Shown: positions 1 to 5,561 of the stretch, piece after piece
Layout: every line of letters starts with the position of its first letter
How positions within the stretch are numbered: position 1 is the first letter of the stretch
NCBI GenBank assembly: GCA_007128515.1
Contig: SKXI01000429.1
Location: 1-7,084 of the forward strand
Direction of reading: 5' to 3'
DNA length: 7,084 bases
Source of the DNA: Halococcaceae archaeon
GTDB taxonomy: Archaea > Halobacteriota > Halobacteria > Halobacteriales > Halalkalicoccaceae
The notes under the pieces: generated by a model
Database searches by the model: none
The model's input: only the letters and a program-made list of their open reading frames with translations
Told to the model about the DNA's origin: nothing
Program-made: the position numbers and the translations under genes

Positions 1-20
1 CGCGCTCCCACGTACCGACC

Positions 21-341
21 ATGGCAGAGATCGACCCTGGTACCTTGCTCCCGAACGACCACGTGACCGGACTGGCGAAAGAGGGCGAGATCACCCAGCT
101 CCACCGCGGACACGCCTACGCGGAGGAGGGCGACACGTTCGAGATAGACGGGATCGAGTTCGAGGTGACCGACGTCGACGAGCGCACGCTGGGCGACCTG
201 ACCGACGAGGACGCCCGGGCGGAGGGCTCGCCCGATCTCGAGAGCTACAAGGAGCGGATGGTCGCCGTCCACGGCGGGAACTTCGAGTGGGACGACGACA
301 GCGAGGTCGTCCGCCACCGCTTCGAGCGCGTCGAGAGCTAG
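21..341 (+). CDS. ASCH-domain protein (small, haloarchaeal)
   Basis: This 106-residue acidic protein looks like a stand-alone ASCH domain, a PUA-like beta-barrel fold generally thought to bind RNA. The call rests on overall resemblance to short haloarchaeal ASCH proteins. An early segment (residues 8-35) carries the family-like LLPNDHV and ITQLHRGHAYA stretches, followed by a beta-rich part (F40-V52). The segment DVDERTLGDLTDEDARAEG (51-69) then leads into LESYKERM (73-80), the 'T..DA..EG...LE.YK' signature typical of ASCH proteins. ATG at 21 is the first start in the frame, which stays open to the left edge, so a start outside the window cannot be excluded. The promoter would also lie outside. 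The gene is convergent with the next one and their stop codons overlap. The RNA-binding role is family-level inference and no substrate can be named. Confidence 0.75.
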   Translation: MAEIDPGTLLPNDHVTGLAKEGEITQLHRGHAYAEEGDTFEIDGIEFEVTDVDERTLGDLTDEDARAEGSPDLESYKERMVAVHGGNFEWDDDSEVVRHRFERVES

Positions 342-739
342 AGCGTATCGAACAGTGCCGAGACCCGCCGTTCGATCACGTCGCGCTGGTTCCGAGCAGT
401 CTCCCGGTCGAGTTCGTCCGTGATCGGCACGTCCCAGGTCCGGCTCTCGCCGTCCCAGCCGTCGGGCCGGACGGCCTCGGCCGGCCGGTTCATCGTCACC
501 AGCAGGTCGACACCGTCGAGATCGGTCGGCGAAAACTCCCGTGGGCGTCGGTCTCCGATGTCGAGTCCGAGTTCGTCCATCACCTCGACCGCCGCCTCGT
601 CTATCGTCGCGGCGGGCTCGAGCCCGCGGGCCAGCACCGCGACGTCGAGATTCCTCCGAGCGGCCTCGCGCTCGGCGAACTCGGCCGCCATCTGGCTCAC
701 CCCGGCGTTCCGTCCGCCCACGAATACGATACGGTCCAT
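338..739 (-). CDS. Low-molecular-weight phosphatase/ArsC-fold protein lacking catalytic Cys and Arg (likely pseudoenzyme)
   Basis: The 133-residue product has the length and layout of the low-molecular-weight protein tyrosine phosphatase / arsenate reductase fold. It has an N-terminal beta strand and P-loop region (IVFVGGRNAGVSQMAAEFAE, residues 4-23), a middle 'DELGLDIGDRRPREFSPTDL' stretch, 'VDLLVTMNRP' (77-86) and a 'TWDVPITDE' region (101-109) where the general-acid Asp normally sits. The catalytic loop should read C-x-x-N-x-x-R-S. Here it reads G8-G-R-N11-A-G-V14-S15, so both the nucleophilic Cys and the phosphate-binding Arg are missing while Asn, Ser and the following QMA are kept. Classical phosphatase or arsenate reductase chemistry is therefore not expected. 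The frame is intact and codon use matches its neighbours, which suggests a maintained non-catalytic protein rather than decay. A TATA-like cgttttcac (minus strand, 761-769) lies about 26 bp before the ATG. Confidence 0.8.
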   Translation of the reverse strand: MDRIVFVGGRNAGVSQMAAEFAEREAARRNLDVAVLARGLEPAATIDEAAVEVMDELGLDIGDRRPREFSPTDLDGVDLLVTMNRPAEAVRPDGWDGESRTWDVPITDELDRETARNQRDVIERRVSALFDTL

Positions 740-780
740 GAACGACCGTCACCGCCGAGCGTGAAAACGCTACCCCGGCC

Positions 781-1080
781 CTAGCGCCGCGCGGCGAGTT
801 CCTCGCGCAGGTCCGAGACGTCCATCCCCTTCATCGAGAGCAGGACCAGCAGGTGGTAGACGATGTCCGCGGCCTCGTGGGCGAGCTCCTCCCGGTCGTC
901 GTCCTTCGCCGCGAGGATCAGCTCCGTGGTCTCCTCGCCGAGCTTTTCGAGCACGGCGTTCTCACCTTTCTCGTGGGTGAACAGCGACGTCGTGTACGAG
1001 CCCTCCGGGAGGGTCTCCCTGCGGTCCTCGATCACCGCGAACAGCTCGTCGATGATCCCCTCGTCGGTTCGCTCGGTCAT
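781..1080 (-). CDS. hisE: Phosphoribosyl-ATP pyrophosphatase HisE
   Basis: HisE hydrolyses N1-(5-phosphoribosyl)-ATP to phosphoribosyl-AMP and pyrophosphate, the second step of histidine biosynthesis, in the cytosol. The 99-residue length is normal for a stand-alone HisE. The all-alpha MazG-like fold is recognisable from the helix IIDELFAVIEDR (9-20), the conserved SYTTSLFTHEKGENAVLEKLGEE run (28-50) and the two metal-binding motifs, EExxE (E49, E50, E53) and ExxD (E69, D72) in AHEAADIVYHLLVLL. The start codon overlaps the stop of the upstream nuclease-domain gene (ATGA, 1077-1080), so the two are almost certainly cotranscribed. A GAGGTG Shine-Dalgarno-like motif sits 8 nt before the ATG. The partner HisI is not in the window. 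Identification is secure. Confidence 0.96.
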   Translation of the reverse strand: MTERTDEGIIDELFAVIEDRRETLPEGSYTTSLFTHEKGENAVLEKLGEETTELILAAKDDDREELAHEAADIVYHLLVLLSMKGMDVSDLREELAARR

Positions 1081-1535
1081 ACCGGCTCCACCTCGCGGAT
1101 GTCGGCGAGGTCGTCGAACTCGGTGGGAGCGGTCCGGCCGGCCTCGAAGACGGTCTCTCTGATCTCGATCGGGGCGTTCGTGCGCGCGGCGAGCGCGAGC
1201 GAGTCGCTCGGGCGGGCGTCGACCGTGTGCTCCGAGAGCGGGCCGACGAGGTGGAGATCCGCGAGGTACGTCCCGCCCTCCTCGCTCTCTTCGACGTCGG
1301 TGACGACGATCCGGTCGAGTCGGCCACCGAGCTCCTCCATCACGTCGAGCAGCAGGTCGTGGGTGAGCGGCCGGCCGATGTCGCGGGCGTCGACGCCCGC
1401 CGCGATGCTCTCGGCCTCGGAGAAGCCGATGAAGATGGGGAGGACGTCCTCTTCGCCGTCGACGGCGAGGACGACGACCGGGACCGGTCCGTGTGGGGTG
1501 CCGGCGACCCGAACCGCGTCGATCGATGCGTTCAT
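1077..1535 (-). CDS. Bifunctional nuclease (BFN/DUF151) domain protein
   Basis: This 152-residue protein consists almost entirely of a bifunctional nuclease domain (BFN, DUF151). Plant members of the family were reported to have both RNase and DNase activity; the role of the archaeal proteins is not established. The family blocks are clear: 'VLPIFIGFSEAESIAAG' (31-47), 'RPLTHDLLLDVMEELGG' (55-71), a beta strand 'RIVVTDVEE' (75-83), 'GTYLADLHL' (88-96) and the signature 'VDARPSDSLALAAR' (105-118). ATG at 1535 has a TATA-like gtcttttacg (minus strand, 1558-1567) about 27 bp upstream, suggesting a leaderless transcript that also carries hisE through a 4-bp ATGA overlap. pdxT ends 36 bp upstream. 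A functional link to histidine synthesis is not evident; the overlap argues only for coordinated expression. Confidence 0.9.
   Translation of the reverse strand: MNASIDAVRVAGTPHGPVPVVVLAVDGEEDVLPIFIGFSEAESIAAGVDARDIGRPLTHDLLLDVMEELGGRLDRIVVTDVEESEEGGTYLADLHLVGPLSEHTVDARPSDSLALAARTNAPIEIRETVFEAGRTAPTEFDDLADIREVEPV
1089..1094 (-). promoter_or_regulatory. hisE: Shine-Dalgarno-like site of hisE inside the BFN gene
   Basis: The minus strand reads GAGGTG, complementary to the archaeal 16S rRNA 3' end, 8 nt before the hisE ATG and within the last codons of the upstream gene. It supports the start at 1080 and separate ribosome entry for this internal operon gene. Confidence 0.6.
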
Positions 1536-1557
1536 GCCCTACAGGGAGGACGCGAGG

Positions 1558-1567
1558 CGTAAAAGAC
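1558..1567 (-). promoter_or_regulatory. TATA-like element of the BFN-hisE operon
   Basis: The minus strand gtcttttacg is centred about 28 bp before the BFN start at 1535, in the 36-bp gap after pdxT. This suggests that BFN-hisE can be transcribed independently of pdxT. Confidence 0.5.
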
Positions 1568-1571
1568 CCAG

Positions 1572-2168
1572 CTACTCCGCCGCGAGCGCGTCGAAGAAGG
1601 CGAGACCGTGGATCCGCGGGTCGTCGGTGAGTTCGGGGTGAAACGAGGTGCCGAGGACCGGTCCCTGACGGACGGCGACGGCTCTGCCCTCCCAGTCGGC
1701 GAGCACCTCCACCCCATCGCCGACCTCGTCGATCAGCGGCGCGCGGATGAACACCGCCGGGAAGGGGTCGGCGAGGCCCTCGACCTCGATCCCTGCCTCG
1801 AAACTGTCGCGCTGTCGGCCGAAGGCGTTCCGGTCGACGGTGACGTCGAGGACGCCGAGCGGGCTGACGCGCTCGTCGTTCGCGTCGGTCGAGGCGACGA
1901 TCAGGCCCGCGCAGGTGGCGAGGACGGGCTTTCCGGCGGCGACGTGGTCGCGGATCTCCGCGTCGATCTCCTCGCGTGTGAGGAGGCGGGAGATGGTCGT
2001 CGACTCGCCGCCTGGCAGCGAGAGGAGGTCACAGTCCGGGACCTCCCCTCCCGATCGGATCTCGCTCACCTCGACGGACTCGCCGTGGCGTTCGCCCGAC
2101 CTGACGATCGCGTCGGCGTGTTCGGTGACGTCGCCCTGGACGGCGACGACGCCGGCTCGCAGGCTCAT
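1572..2168 (-). CDS. pdxT: Pyridoxal 5'-phosphate synthase glutaminase subunit PdxT
   Basis: PdxT is the class-I glutaminase subunit of the DXP-independent PLP synthase. It releases ammonia from glutamine and channels it to PdxS, which builds PLP from ribose 5-phosphate and glyceraldehyde 3-phosphate. The 198-residue product has the expected features: N-terminal AGVVAVQGDVTEH (5-17), the PGGEST loop (52-57), the nucleophile elbow ATCAGLI with catalytic Cys86, the 'VFIRAP' strand (139-144) and the catalytic His177 and Glu179 in TSFHPEL. The triad is intact and the length is normal. PdxS is not in the window. The ATG at 2168 follows sec61-beta by 37 bp. That gap contains a T-rich stretch that could serve as its TATA element or as a terminator for the upstream gene. 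Confidence 0.97.
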   Translation of the reverse strand: MSLRAGVVAVQGDVTEHADAIVRSGERHGESVEVSEIRSGGEVPDCDLLSLPGGESTTISRLLTREEIDAEIRDHVAAGKPVLATCAGLIVASTDANDERVSPLGVLDVTVDRNAFGRQRDSFEAGIEVEGLADPFPAVFIRAPLIDEVGDGVEVLADWEGRAVAVRQGPVLGTSFHPELTDDPRIHGLAFFDALAAE

Positions 2169-2205
2169 GGATCCGGATAGCGGTGGTTCGAAGAAAAACC
2201 TCGCG

Positions 2206-2367
2206 CTAGACGACCACGTTCAGGATCTGGATGAAGACGCCGAAGAGGACCGCGAACGCCATCACCGACTTCGGGTCCATCGTCGGGGCGTTTCTGTCCT
2301 CCGCGTCGAAGTACCTGACGAGCCCCGCGCTCGACATCAGCCCGCCGCTGTTCTGACCTCTGTCCAT
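2206..2367 (-). CDS. Preprotein translocase subunit Sec61-beta (archaeal SecG-type)
   Basis: A 53-residue ORF encodes the small tail-anchored beta subunit of the archaeal Sec61/SecYE-beta protein-conducting channel. The N-terminal cytosolic part (M1-D31) carries the haloarchaeal hallmarks: a Gly/Ser-rich start (GQNSGGLMSSAGL), then VRYFDAEDRNAPTMDPKSV. A single transmembrane segment follows at about residues 35-53 (VMAFAVLFGVFIQILNVVV), running to the C-terminus as expected for a tail-anchored protein. The ATG at 2367 is supported by a TATA-like aggcttattc (minus strand, 2391-2400) about 28 bp upstream, implying a leaderless mRNA. The gene is divergent from thioredoxin and precedes pdxT. Partner SecY and SecE genes are not in the window. 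Confidence 0.93.
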   Translation of the reverse strand: MDRGQNSGGLMSSAGLVRYFDAEDRNAPTMDPKSVMAFAVLFGVFIQILNVVV

Positions 2368-2390
2368 ACCCGCGAGTGACTCGGGACCCG

Positions 2391-2444
2391 GAATAAGCCT
2401 TTCGTCCGTTCCGGTCGGACGACGGCGCGAGGAAACGCTTATGC
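2391..2444. promoter_or_regulatory. Divergent promoter region of Sec61-beta and thioredoxin genes, with a 7-bp inverted repeat
   Basis: Two TATA-like elements face away from each other: aggcttattc on the minus strand (2391-2400) for Sec61-beta and cgcttatgc on the plus strand (2436-2444) for thioredoxin, each about 28-30 bp from its start codon. Between them lies a perfect inverted repeat (tcgtccg at 2402-2408, cggacga at 2416-2422, 7-nt spacer), which is in the right place for a regulator site. The repeat could be chance in GC-rich DNA. Confidence 0.5.
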
Positions 2445-2470
2445 GAGCGGCCCGGCTACGAGGGTTCGCA

Positions 2471-2740
2471 ATGGCAGTGACCCTGTACGATTTCTACGCG
2501 GACTGGTGTGGCCCCTGCAAGACCCAGGACCCGATCCTGGAGGACATCGAGGAGGAGTGGGGCGATCGGTTCCGGCTCCAGAAGGTCGACGTCGACGAGG
2601 AACAGGAGACGGCGAACGAGTATCAGGTTCGGTCGCTGCCGACGCTCATCGTCGAGAACGACGACGGCGTCGTCGAGCGGTTCGTCGGCGTGACCCAGCG
2701 CGACGACATCGAGAGCGCGCTCGAAGAGGCCGGGGCGTAA
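2471..2740 (+). CDS. Thioredoxin-family protein
   Basis: This is a compact, very acidic 89-residue thioredoxin, presumably a cytosolic disulfide reductant. The active-site motif WCGPC gives the redox pair Cys13/Cys16 in DFYADWCGPCKTQDP. The strand 'RLQKVDVDE' (35-43) and the cis-proline loop 'VRSLPTLIV' (53-61, Pro57) are also present, followed by 'GVVERFVGVTQRDDIESAL'. It is shorter than E. coli thioredoxin because the N-terminal beta-alpha unit is reduced, which is common in archaeal thioredoxins. I place the start at 2471. An in-frame ATG at 2441 lies within a TATA-like cgcttatgc (2436-2444), which sits about 30 bp before 2471 and fits a leaderless transcript from there. The HTH-10 pseudogene begins 22 bp after the stop and may be read through. 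Confidence 0.92.
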   Translation: MAVTLYDFYADWCGPCKTQDPILEDIEEEWGDRFRLQKVDVDEEQETANEYQVRSLPTLIVENDDGVVERFVGVTQRDDIESALEEAGA

Positions 2741-2762
2741 GCGGAGTCGAGCCGTCGGGACG

Positions 2763-3410
2763 ATGATCGCAGACGTCCATCTGGAACATCCCTCCATCGT
2801 TCTCTCGGGGACGATCCGGGCGGTCCCCGACGCGCGTATCCGGACGGAGTGGCAGGCAGCGATCGATCCAGCCGCCCCGTTCGCCTTCTTCTCGGTGCAC
2901 GCTCCCGATTTCGGGGAGGTGGACGAGGCCCTCGATGCCGATCCGAGCGTGACGGAGGCGGTCGTCGTCGCGGAGACCGACCGAAAGCGGATCTAACGGA
3001 TCACGAGCACGGGGGCGTGGACCGAGCCGATCCCGACGATCCTCGAACTCGGGATCGCCATCATCTCGGCCGAGAGCGAGGGCGACGGCTGGCTCGTCAG
3101 GATCCAGATCCCCGACCGCGAGGCGTTCGTCGCCCTGCGAGAACACTGCGAGCGAGAGGGCATCTCGATCCGCACCGAGCAGCTCTACAGCGCCGATCGG
3201 CTCCCGGAGGTGGGCGGGGCCGGGCTCACCGACGCCCAGTACGACGCGCTCGTCACCGCCTACCGGTCGGGCTACTTCGAGGAGCCCCGGGCGCTCTCGC
3301 TCTCCGAACTCGCCGAGGAGCTCGGCATCTCGCCGACGGCCGCATCCGGACGGCTCCGCCGGGCGACCAAGCGCCTCGTCGAGACGCAGCTGGCCGTGAC
3401 CGACGGCTGA
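2763..3410 (+). pseudogene. HTH-10 (bacterio-opsin activator type) regulator interrupted by an in-frame TAA
   Basis: Read as one frame, this is a normal-length (215-codon) haloarchaeal HTH-10 family regulator with a single stop (TAA, 2994-2996) at codon 78. The N-terminal part opens with MIADVHLEHPSIVLSGTIRA and ends at DRKRI. After the stop, the same frame continues without a shift through RITSTGAW, 'IISAESEGDGWLVRIQIPDREAF', 'HCEREGISIRTEQLYS', then the HTH-10 domain: 'GLTDAQYDALVTAYRSGYFEEP', 'LSELAEELGISPTAASGRLRRATKRLVE'. The surrounding residues suggest the lost codon was Tyr (RI-Y-RIT), so one TAC-to-TAA change would explain it. The only canonical in-frame restart is GTG at 3210, which would give a 66-residue HTH-only peptide; the middle region has none. 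Intact family members are putative transcription factors with an N-terminal sensor-like region. A sequencing error cannot be excluded from one copy. Confidence 0.87.
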
Positions 3411-3434
3411 TCCGAAACGTGTTCGGTGTAGAAG

Positions 3435-3443
3435 TATATAAAA
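3435..3443 (+). promoter_or_regulatory. Strong TATA box upstream of the HalOD1 gene
   Basis: TATATAAAA is the most canonical archaeal TATA element in the window, set in an AT-rich island within GC-rich DNA. A start of transcription about 25 bp downstream (near 3463-3466) would leave a leader of roughly 30 nt before the ATG at 3496, unlike the leaderless spacing of most genes here. The preceding purine-containing stretch (gtagaag) could act as the BRE. Confidence 0.75.
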
Positions 3444-3495
3444 AGCGTACAGATAAGCCAACGAGTTCAACCCTCGGGCGACGTTTGGATACGTG

Positions 3496-3795
3496 ATGGC
3501 ATTCGAGCACGTGGGGATGCAAGCCGACTGTGGATCGATCGAGGTGGCACACGACTGGGGAGGGAGCGGATCGATCGCGGAGACGATCATCACCGCGCTC
3601 GCCGAGGAGGAGGGCGTCGATCCGGTCGATCTCGATCCGCTCTACGGCTGGATCGATCCGGAGGCGCTCGATTCACTGTTCCCGTCGAACGGGAGCGAGG
3701 CCGGCGATCCGGACGCGTACGTCACGTTCCAGTACGACGAGTACCGCGTCATCGCCGGAGCGGACGGGACCGTCCTGATCGAACCGATCCGATAG
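3496..3795 (+). CDS. Stand-alone HalOD1 output-domain protein
   Basis: This acidic 99-residue protein matches the HalOD1 output domain, found in haloarchaea either alone or as the C-terminal output of signalling proteins. Its biochemical role is not established. Recognisable parts are a helix 'SIAETIITALAEEEGVDPVDLDPLYGWIDPEALDSLF' (26-62), with the typical 'GVDP.DL.PLY..IDP.ALD.LF' pattern, and a beta-hairpin end 'AYVTFQYDEYRVIAGADGTVLIE' (74-96). No receiver, PAS or other sensor domain is fused to it. A GTG immediately before the ATG (3493) could also initiate, giving one more residue. It lies 85 bp after the broken HTH-10 gene and has its own strong TATA box, so it is probably transcribed independently. 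Confidence 0.85.
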   Translation: MAFEHVGMQADCGSIEVAHDWGGSGSIAETIITALAEEEGVDPVDLDPLYGWIDPEALDSLFPSNGSEAGDPDAYVTFQYDEYRVIAGADGTVLIEPIR

Positions 3796-3811
3796 GATCG
3801 TCGCAGGATCT

Positions 3812-3840
3812 CGTCGTTCTCGATCGCGAATCGAACGACG
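3812..3840. terminator. Inverted repeat between convergent genes (possible transcript-end hairpin)
   Basis: An 8-bp perfect inverted repeat (cgtcgttc at 3812-3819, gaacgacg at 3833-3840) with a 13-nt loop lies in the 95-bp gap between the convergent HalOD1 and NpdG-like genes. No oligo-T run follows on either strand, so intrinsic termination is only a suggestion. Confidence 0.35.
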
Positions 3841-3890
3841 CCGGTGAGAAGCACGCACGGGATTCGGGTGGCGACGGCGATCCCTCCGGG

Positions 3891-4556
3891 TCAGTCGAAG
3901 CGGACGCCGACGTGATCCAGCTCCCGGTTGAACCGGGCGAGGTTGATCAGAAGCGGCGTGAGACTCTCTACTTCGGCGGCGTTCGCGAGCGGACCCGCCT
4001 CGAAGACGCGGAGTCCGTCGATCTCCGTCGCGAGCGCCGCGACGTCCCCGTTCGCGTCCCGATCGTCACCGACGACGAGCGTGTCGAACCCGAGGTCGTC
4101 GTCGAGATCGGAGAGCCGTTTCGCGGGCAGGTTGTGGAACGCCCCCACCACGGGGACGCCCTCGGGCGCGGCCGCCGCCGCGATCGCCGTGACGCTCCCC
4201 GCGGGCGGCCGGTGGTAGTGAAAGCCCTCGTCGTCGCGGTTGATCCCGACCGCCGGGCTCACGAGGATCGCGTCGCCGAGTCCGTCCGCGACGGAGTCGA
4301 CCGTGCTCTCGACGTGGTACGGCGGGACCGAGAGCACGACGACGTCCGCCCGGTCGGCCGCCATCGCGTTCCCGAACCCCTTGATCGTTCCCTCGGCGCC
4401 GTGGTCGTCGAGAACCCCGTGATACTCCTCGACGCGGTCCCGGGCGCGCTCCGGGTCGCGCGAACCGACGAGTACCTCGTGATCCGTGTCGCGTGCCCAC
4501 CGCAGCGCCAGTCCCTGGCCGATGTCGCCGGTGCCTCCGAGGAGCGCGAGTCGCAT
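3891..4556 (-). CDS. npdG: NADPH-dependent F420 reductase-like protein (NpdG/Fno family)
   Basis: This 221-residue protein belongs to the F420H2:NADP+ oxidoreductase family, which exchanges hydride between coenzyme F420 and NADP in the cytosol. A Rossmann dinucleotide-binding motif opens the protein (LALLGGTGDIGQGLALRWA, residues 3-21), the family-typical GGTGDxGxGLALR form. G31-S32-R33 at the end of the second strand is the usual NADP 2'-phosphate site. 'VVVLSVPPYHV' (72-82), 'ILVSPAVGINR' (97-107), 'GAFHNLPAKRLSD' (138-150), 'LVVGDD' (160-165) and 'GPLANAAEVESLTPLLINLAR' (188-208) follow the family order. I chose the ATG at 4556 because it begins directly before the Rossmann strand and has a TATA-like aaggcttaggg (minus strand, 4580-4590) about 28 bp upstream. 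The frame stays open far upstream, but that extension is Arg/Pro-rich antisense sequence. Confidence 0.92.
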   Translation of the reverse strand: MRLALLGGTGDIGQGLALRWARDTDHEVLVGSRDPERARDRVEEYHGVLDDHGAEGTIKGFGNAMAADRADVVVLSVPPYHVESTVDSVADGLGDAILVSPAVGINRDDEGFHYHRPPAGSVTAIAAAAAPEGVPVVGAFHNLPAKRLSDLDDDLGFDTLVVGDDRDANGDVAALATEIDGLRVFEAGPLANAAEVESLTPLLINLARFNRELDHVGVRFD

Positions 4557-4579
4557 ACCAGACGGTGACGACGCGCGTA

Positions 4580-4590
4580 CCCTAAGCCTT
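4580..4590 (-). promoter_or_regulatory. TATA-like element of the NpdG-like gene
   Basis: The minus strand aaggcttaggg is centred about 28 bp before the ATG at 4556, in the 86-bp gap after the HAD gene. It supports that start over any more upstream one. Confidence 0.5.
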
Positions 4591-4642
4591 CCGAGACCGG
4601 CCACCGGTGTCGGGTCACGAACGGACCCAGTTCGAAAACCGA

Positions 4643-5521
4643 TCAGTCGACGAGGTCGGGGAGGTCGTTCACGGTGTCGAGCACCGCACTCGCGCCGGCG
4701 GCCTCGAACTTCCGCCTCCCCTCCGCTCCCGTGAGCCCGCCGGTGAGCACGCCGATCCCGTGGTACGCTCTGTGAGAGTCCTCCCGGTCGGCGTTCACCG
4801 CCGTCCGCACGTCGTCGAGGATGTCGCCGACGAACGGGACCGAGGTCGCATCGAAGCGCTCTCCGAGCGTCAGCAGGGCTCGTGGGTGGGGCTTTCCCTC
4901 CTCCCAGTCGTCCATCGTGAAGCGGTGTCGTGTGGGGAGATCGAGGCCGACTCGGTCGAGTGCGATCTCCGCCTCCGCACGGGGTCGACCGGTCACGACA
5001 CCCACCGGGTAGCGCTCGGTGAGCCACTCGATCGTCTCCGGGGTGACGATCACCGGTTCGTCGTGGATGAACCCGGGCGAGCGCTCGGGGCCGGCCTCGG
5101 GTGGGTCCGTCTCCTCGAGTTCGGCGTAGAGGTCACTGCCCAGGTAGAGCCACTGGAAGACGGCCCTGAGTTCCTCGGGATCCAGTCTGGAGTCGACACG
5201 AGCGCTCGAGTCGACCGAGAGCGCGTCGCGGACGACCGTGCGCGCGCCGGAGAGTCCGCCGCCGTGCTCCCCGACCCGTGCGGTGAACCCGTCCACGTCC
5301 TCCGGGTATCCCTCCTCGCTGGCGAGGACGAACAGCGCCACCGCCTCGGTGAGCACCCAGTCGTTGTTGAACCCGCCCGCGTCCTTGAACTCCTGTATCG
5401 TATCCCGCTCGATCGTCTCCCCGTAGAGCGCCGCGACCGACTCGACGATCGCCCGGCGGTACGAGTCGGCGACGTCCACGAGCACCCCGTCGATGTCGAG
5501 GACGACCGCGTCTGCTCTCAT
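4643..5521 (-). CDS. HAD-superfamily (subfamily IA) hydrolase, TIGR01548 type
   Basis: This 292-residue haloacid-dehalogenase superfamily hydrolase has all catalytic motifs: motif [12 protein letters not shown] (nucleophile Asp9, acid/base Asp11), motif II VVTGRP (Thr177), motif III Lys210 in EEGKPHP, and motif [10 protein letters not shown] (Asp233, Asp236/237). A cap of about 160 residues sits between motifs I and II, which places it in subfamily I. It contains a distinctive '[16 protein letters not shown]' stretch (45-60) and '[13 protein letters not shown]' (122-134) that resemble TIGR01548, a clade described from haloarchaea and cyanobacteria. The substrate is unknown; a phosphomonoester is the likely class. 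The ATG at 5521 has a TATA-like cgatatagag (minus strand, 5543-5552) about 27 bp upstream. It appears to be transcribed alone. Confidence 0.9.
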   Translation of the reverse strand: MRADAVVLDIDGVLVDVADSYRRAIVESVAALYGETIERDTIQEFKDAGGFNNDWVLTEAVALFVLASEEGYPEDVDGFTARVGEHGGGLSGARTVVRDALSVDSSARVDSRLDPEELRAVFQWLYLGSDLYAELEETDPPEAGPERSPGFIHDEPVIVTPETIEWLTERYPVGVVTGRPRAEAEIALDRVGLDLPTRHRFTMDDWEEGKPHPRALLTLGERFDATSVPFVGDILDDVRTAVNADREDSHRAYHGIGVLTGGLTGAEGRRKFEAAGASAVLDTVNDLPDLVD

Positions 5522-5542
5522 GATCGGGGGGACGGAGACTCG

Positions 5543-5552
5543 CTCTATATCG
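5543..5552 (-). promoter_or_regulatory. TATA-like element of the HAD hydrolase gene
   Basis: The minus strand cgatatagag is centred about 27 bp before the ATG at 5521, in the 40-bp gap after UPF0146. This is leaderless spacing. Confidence 0.55.
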
Positions 5553-5561
5553 CTGTCGGAT

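Noticed and set aside
853..1641. A 262-codon plus-strand frame
   Set aside because: It is antisense to hisE and BFN, with Ser/Arg-rich content typical of shadows in GC-rich DNA.
2441..2470. Earlier ATG for thioredoxin
   Set aside because: It overlaps the TATA-like element and adds a basic ten-residue segment unlike the rest of the acidic protein.
2994..2996. Stop-codon recoding, such as pyrrolysine or selenocysteine, in the HTH-10 gene
   Set aside because: Those systems use UAG or UGA, not UAA, and no recoding structure is visible. A Tyr codon mutation is simpler.
2646..3593. A 315-codon open frame on the minus strand
   Set aside because: It is a shadow of thioredoxin, the HTH-10 gene and part of HalOD1, and its translation has no recognisable domain.
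4557..5027. Upstream extension of the NpdG-like frame
   Set aside because: It reads through the promoter and the HAD gene in a wrong frame. The Rossmann motif begins directly at 4556.
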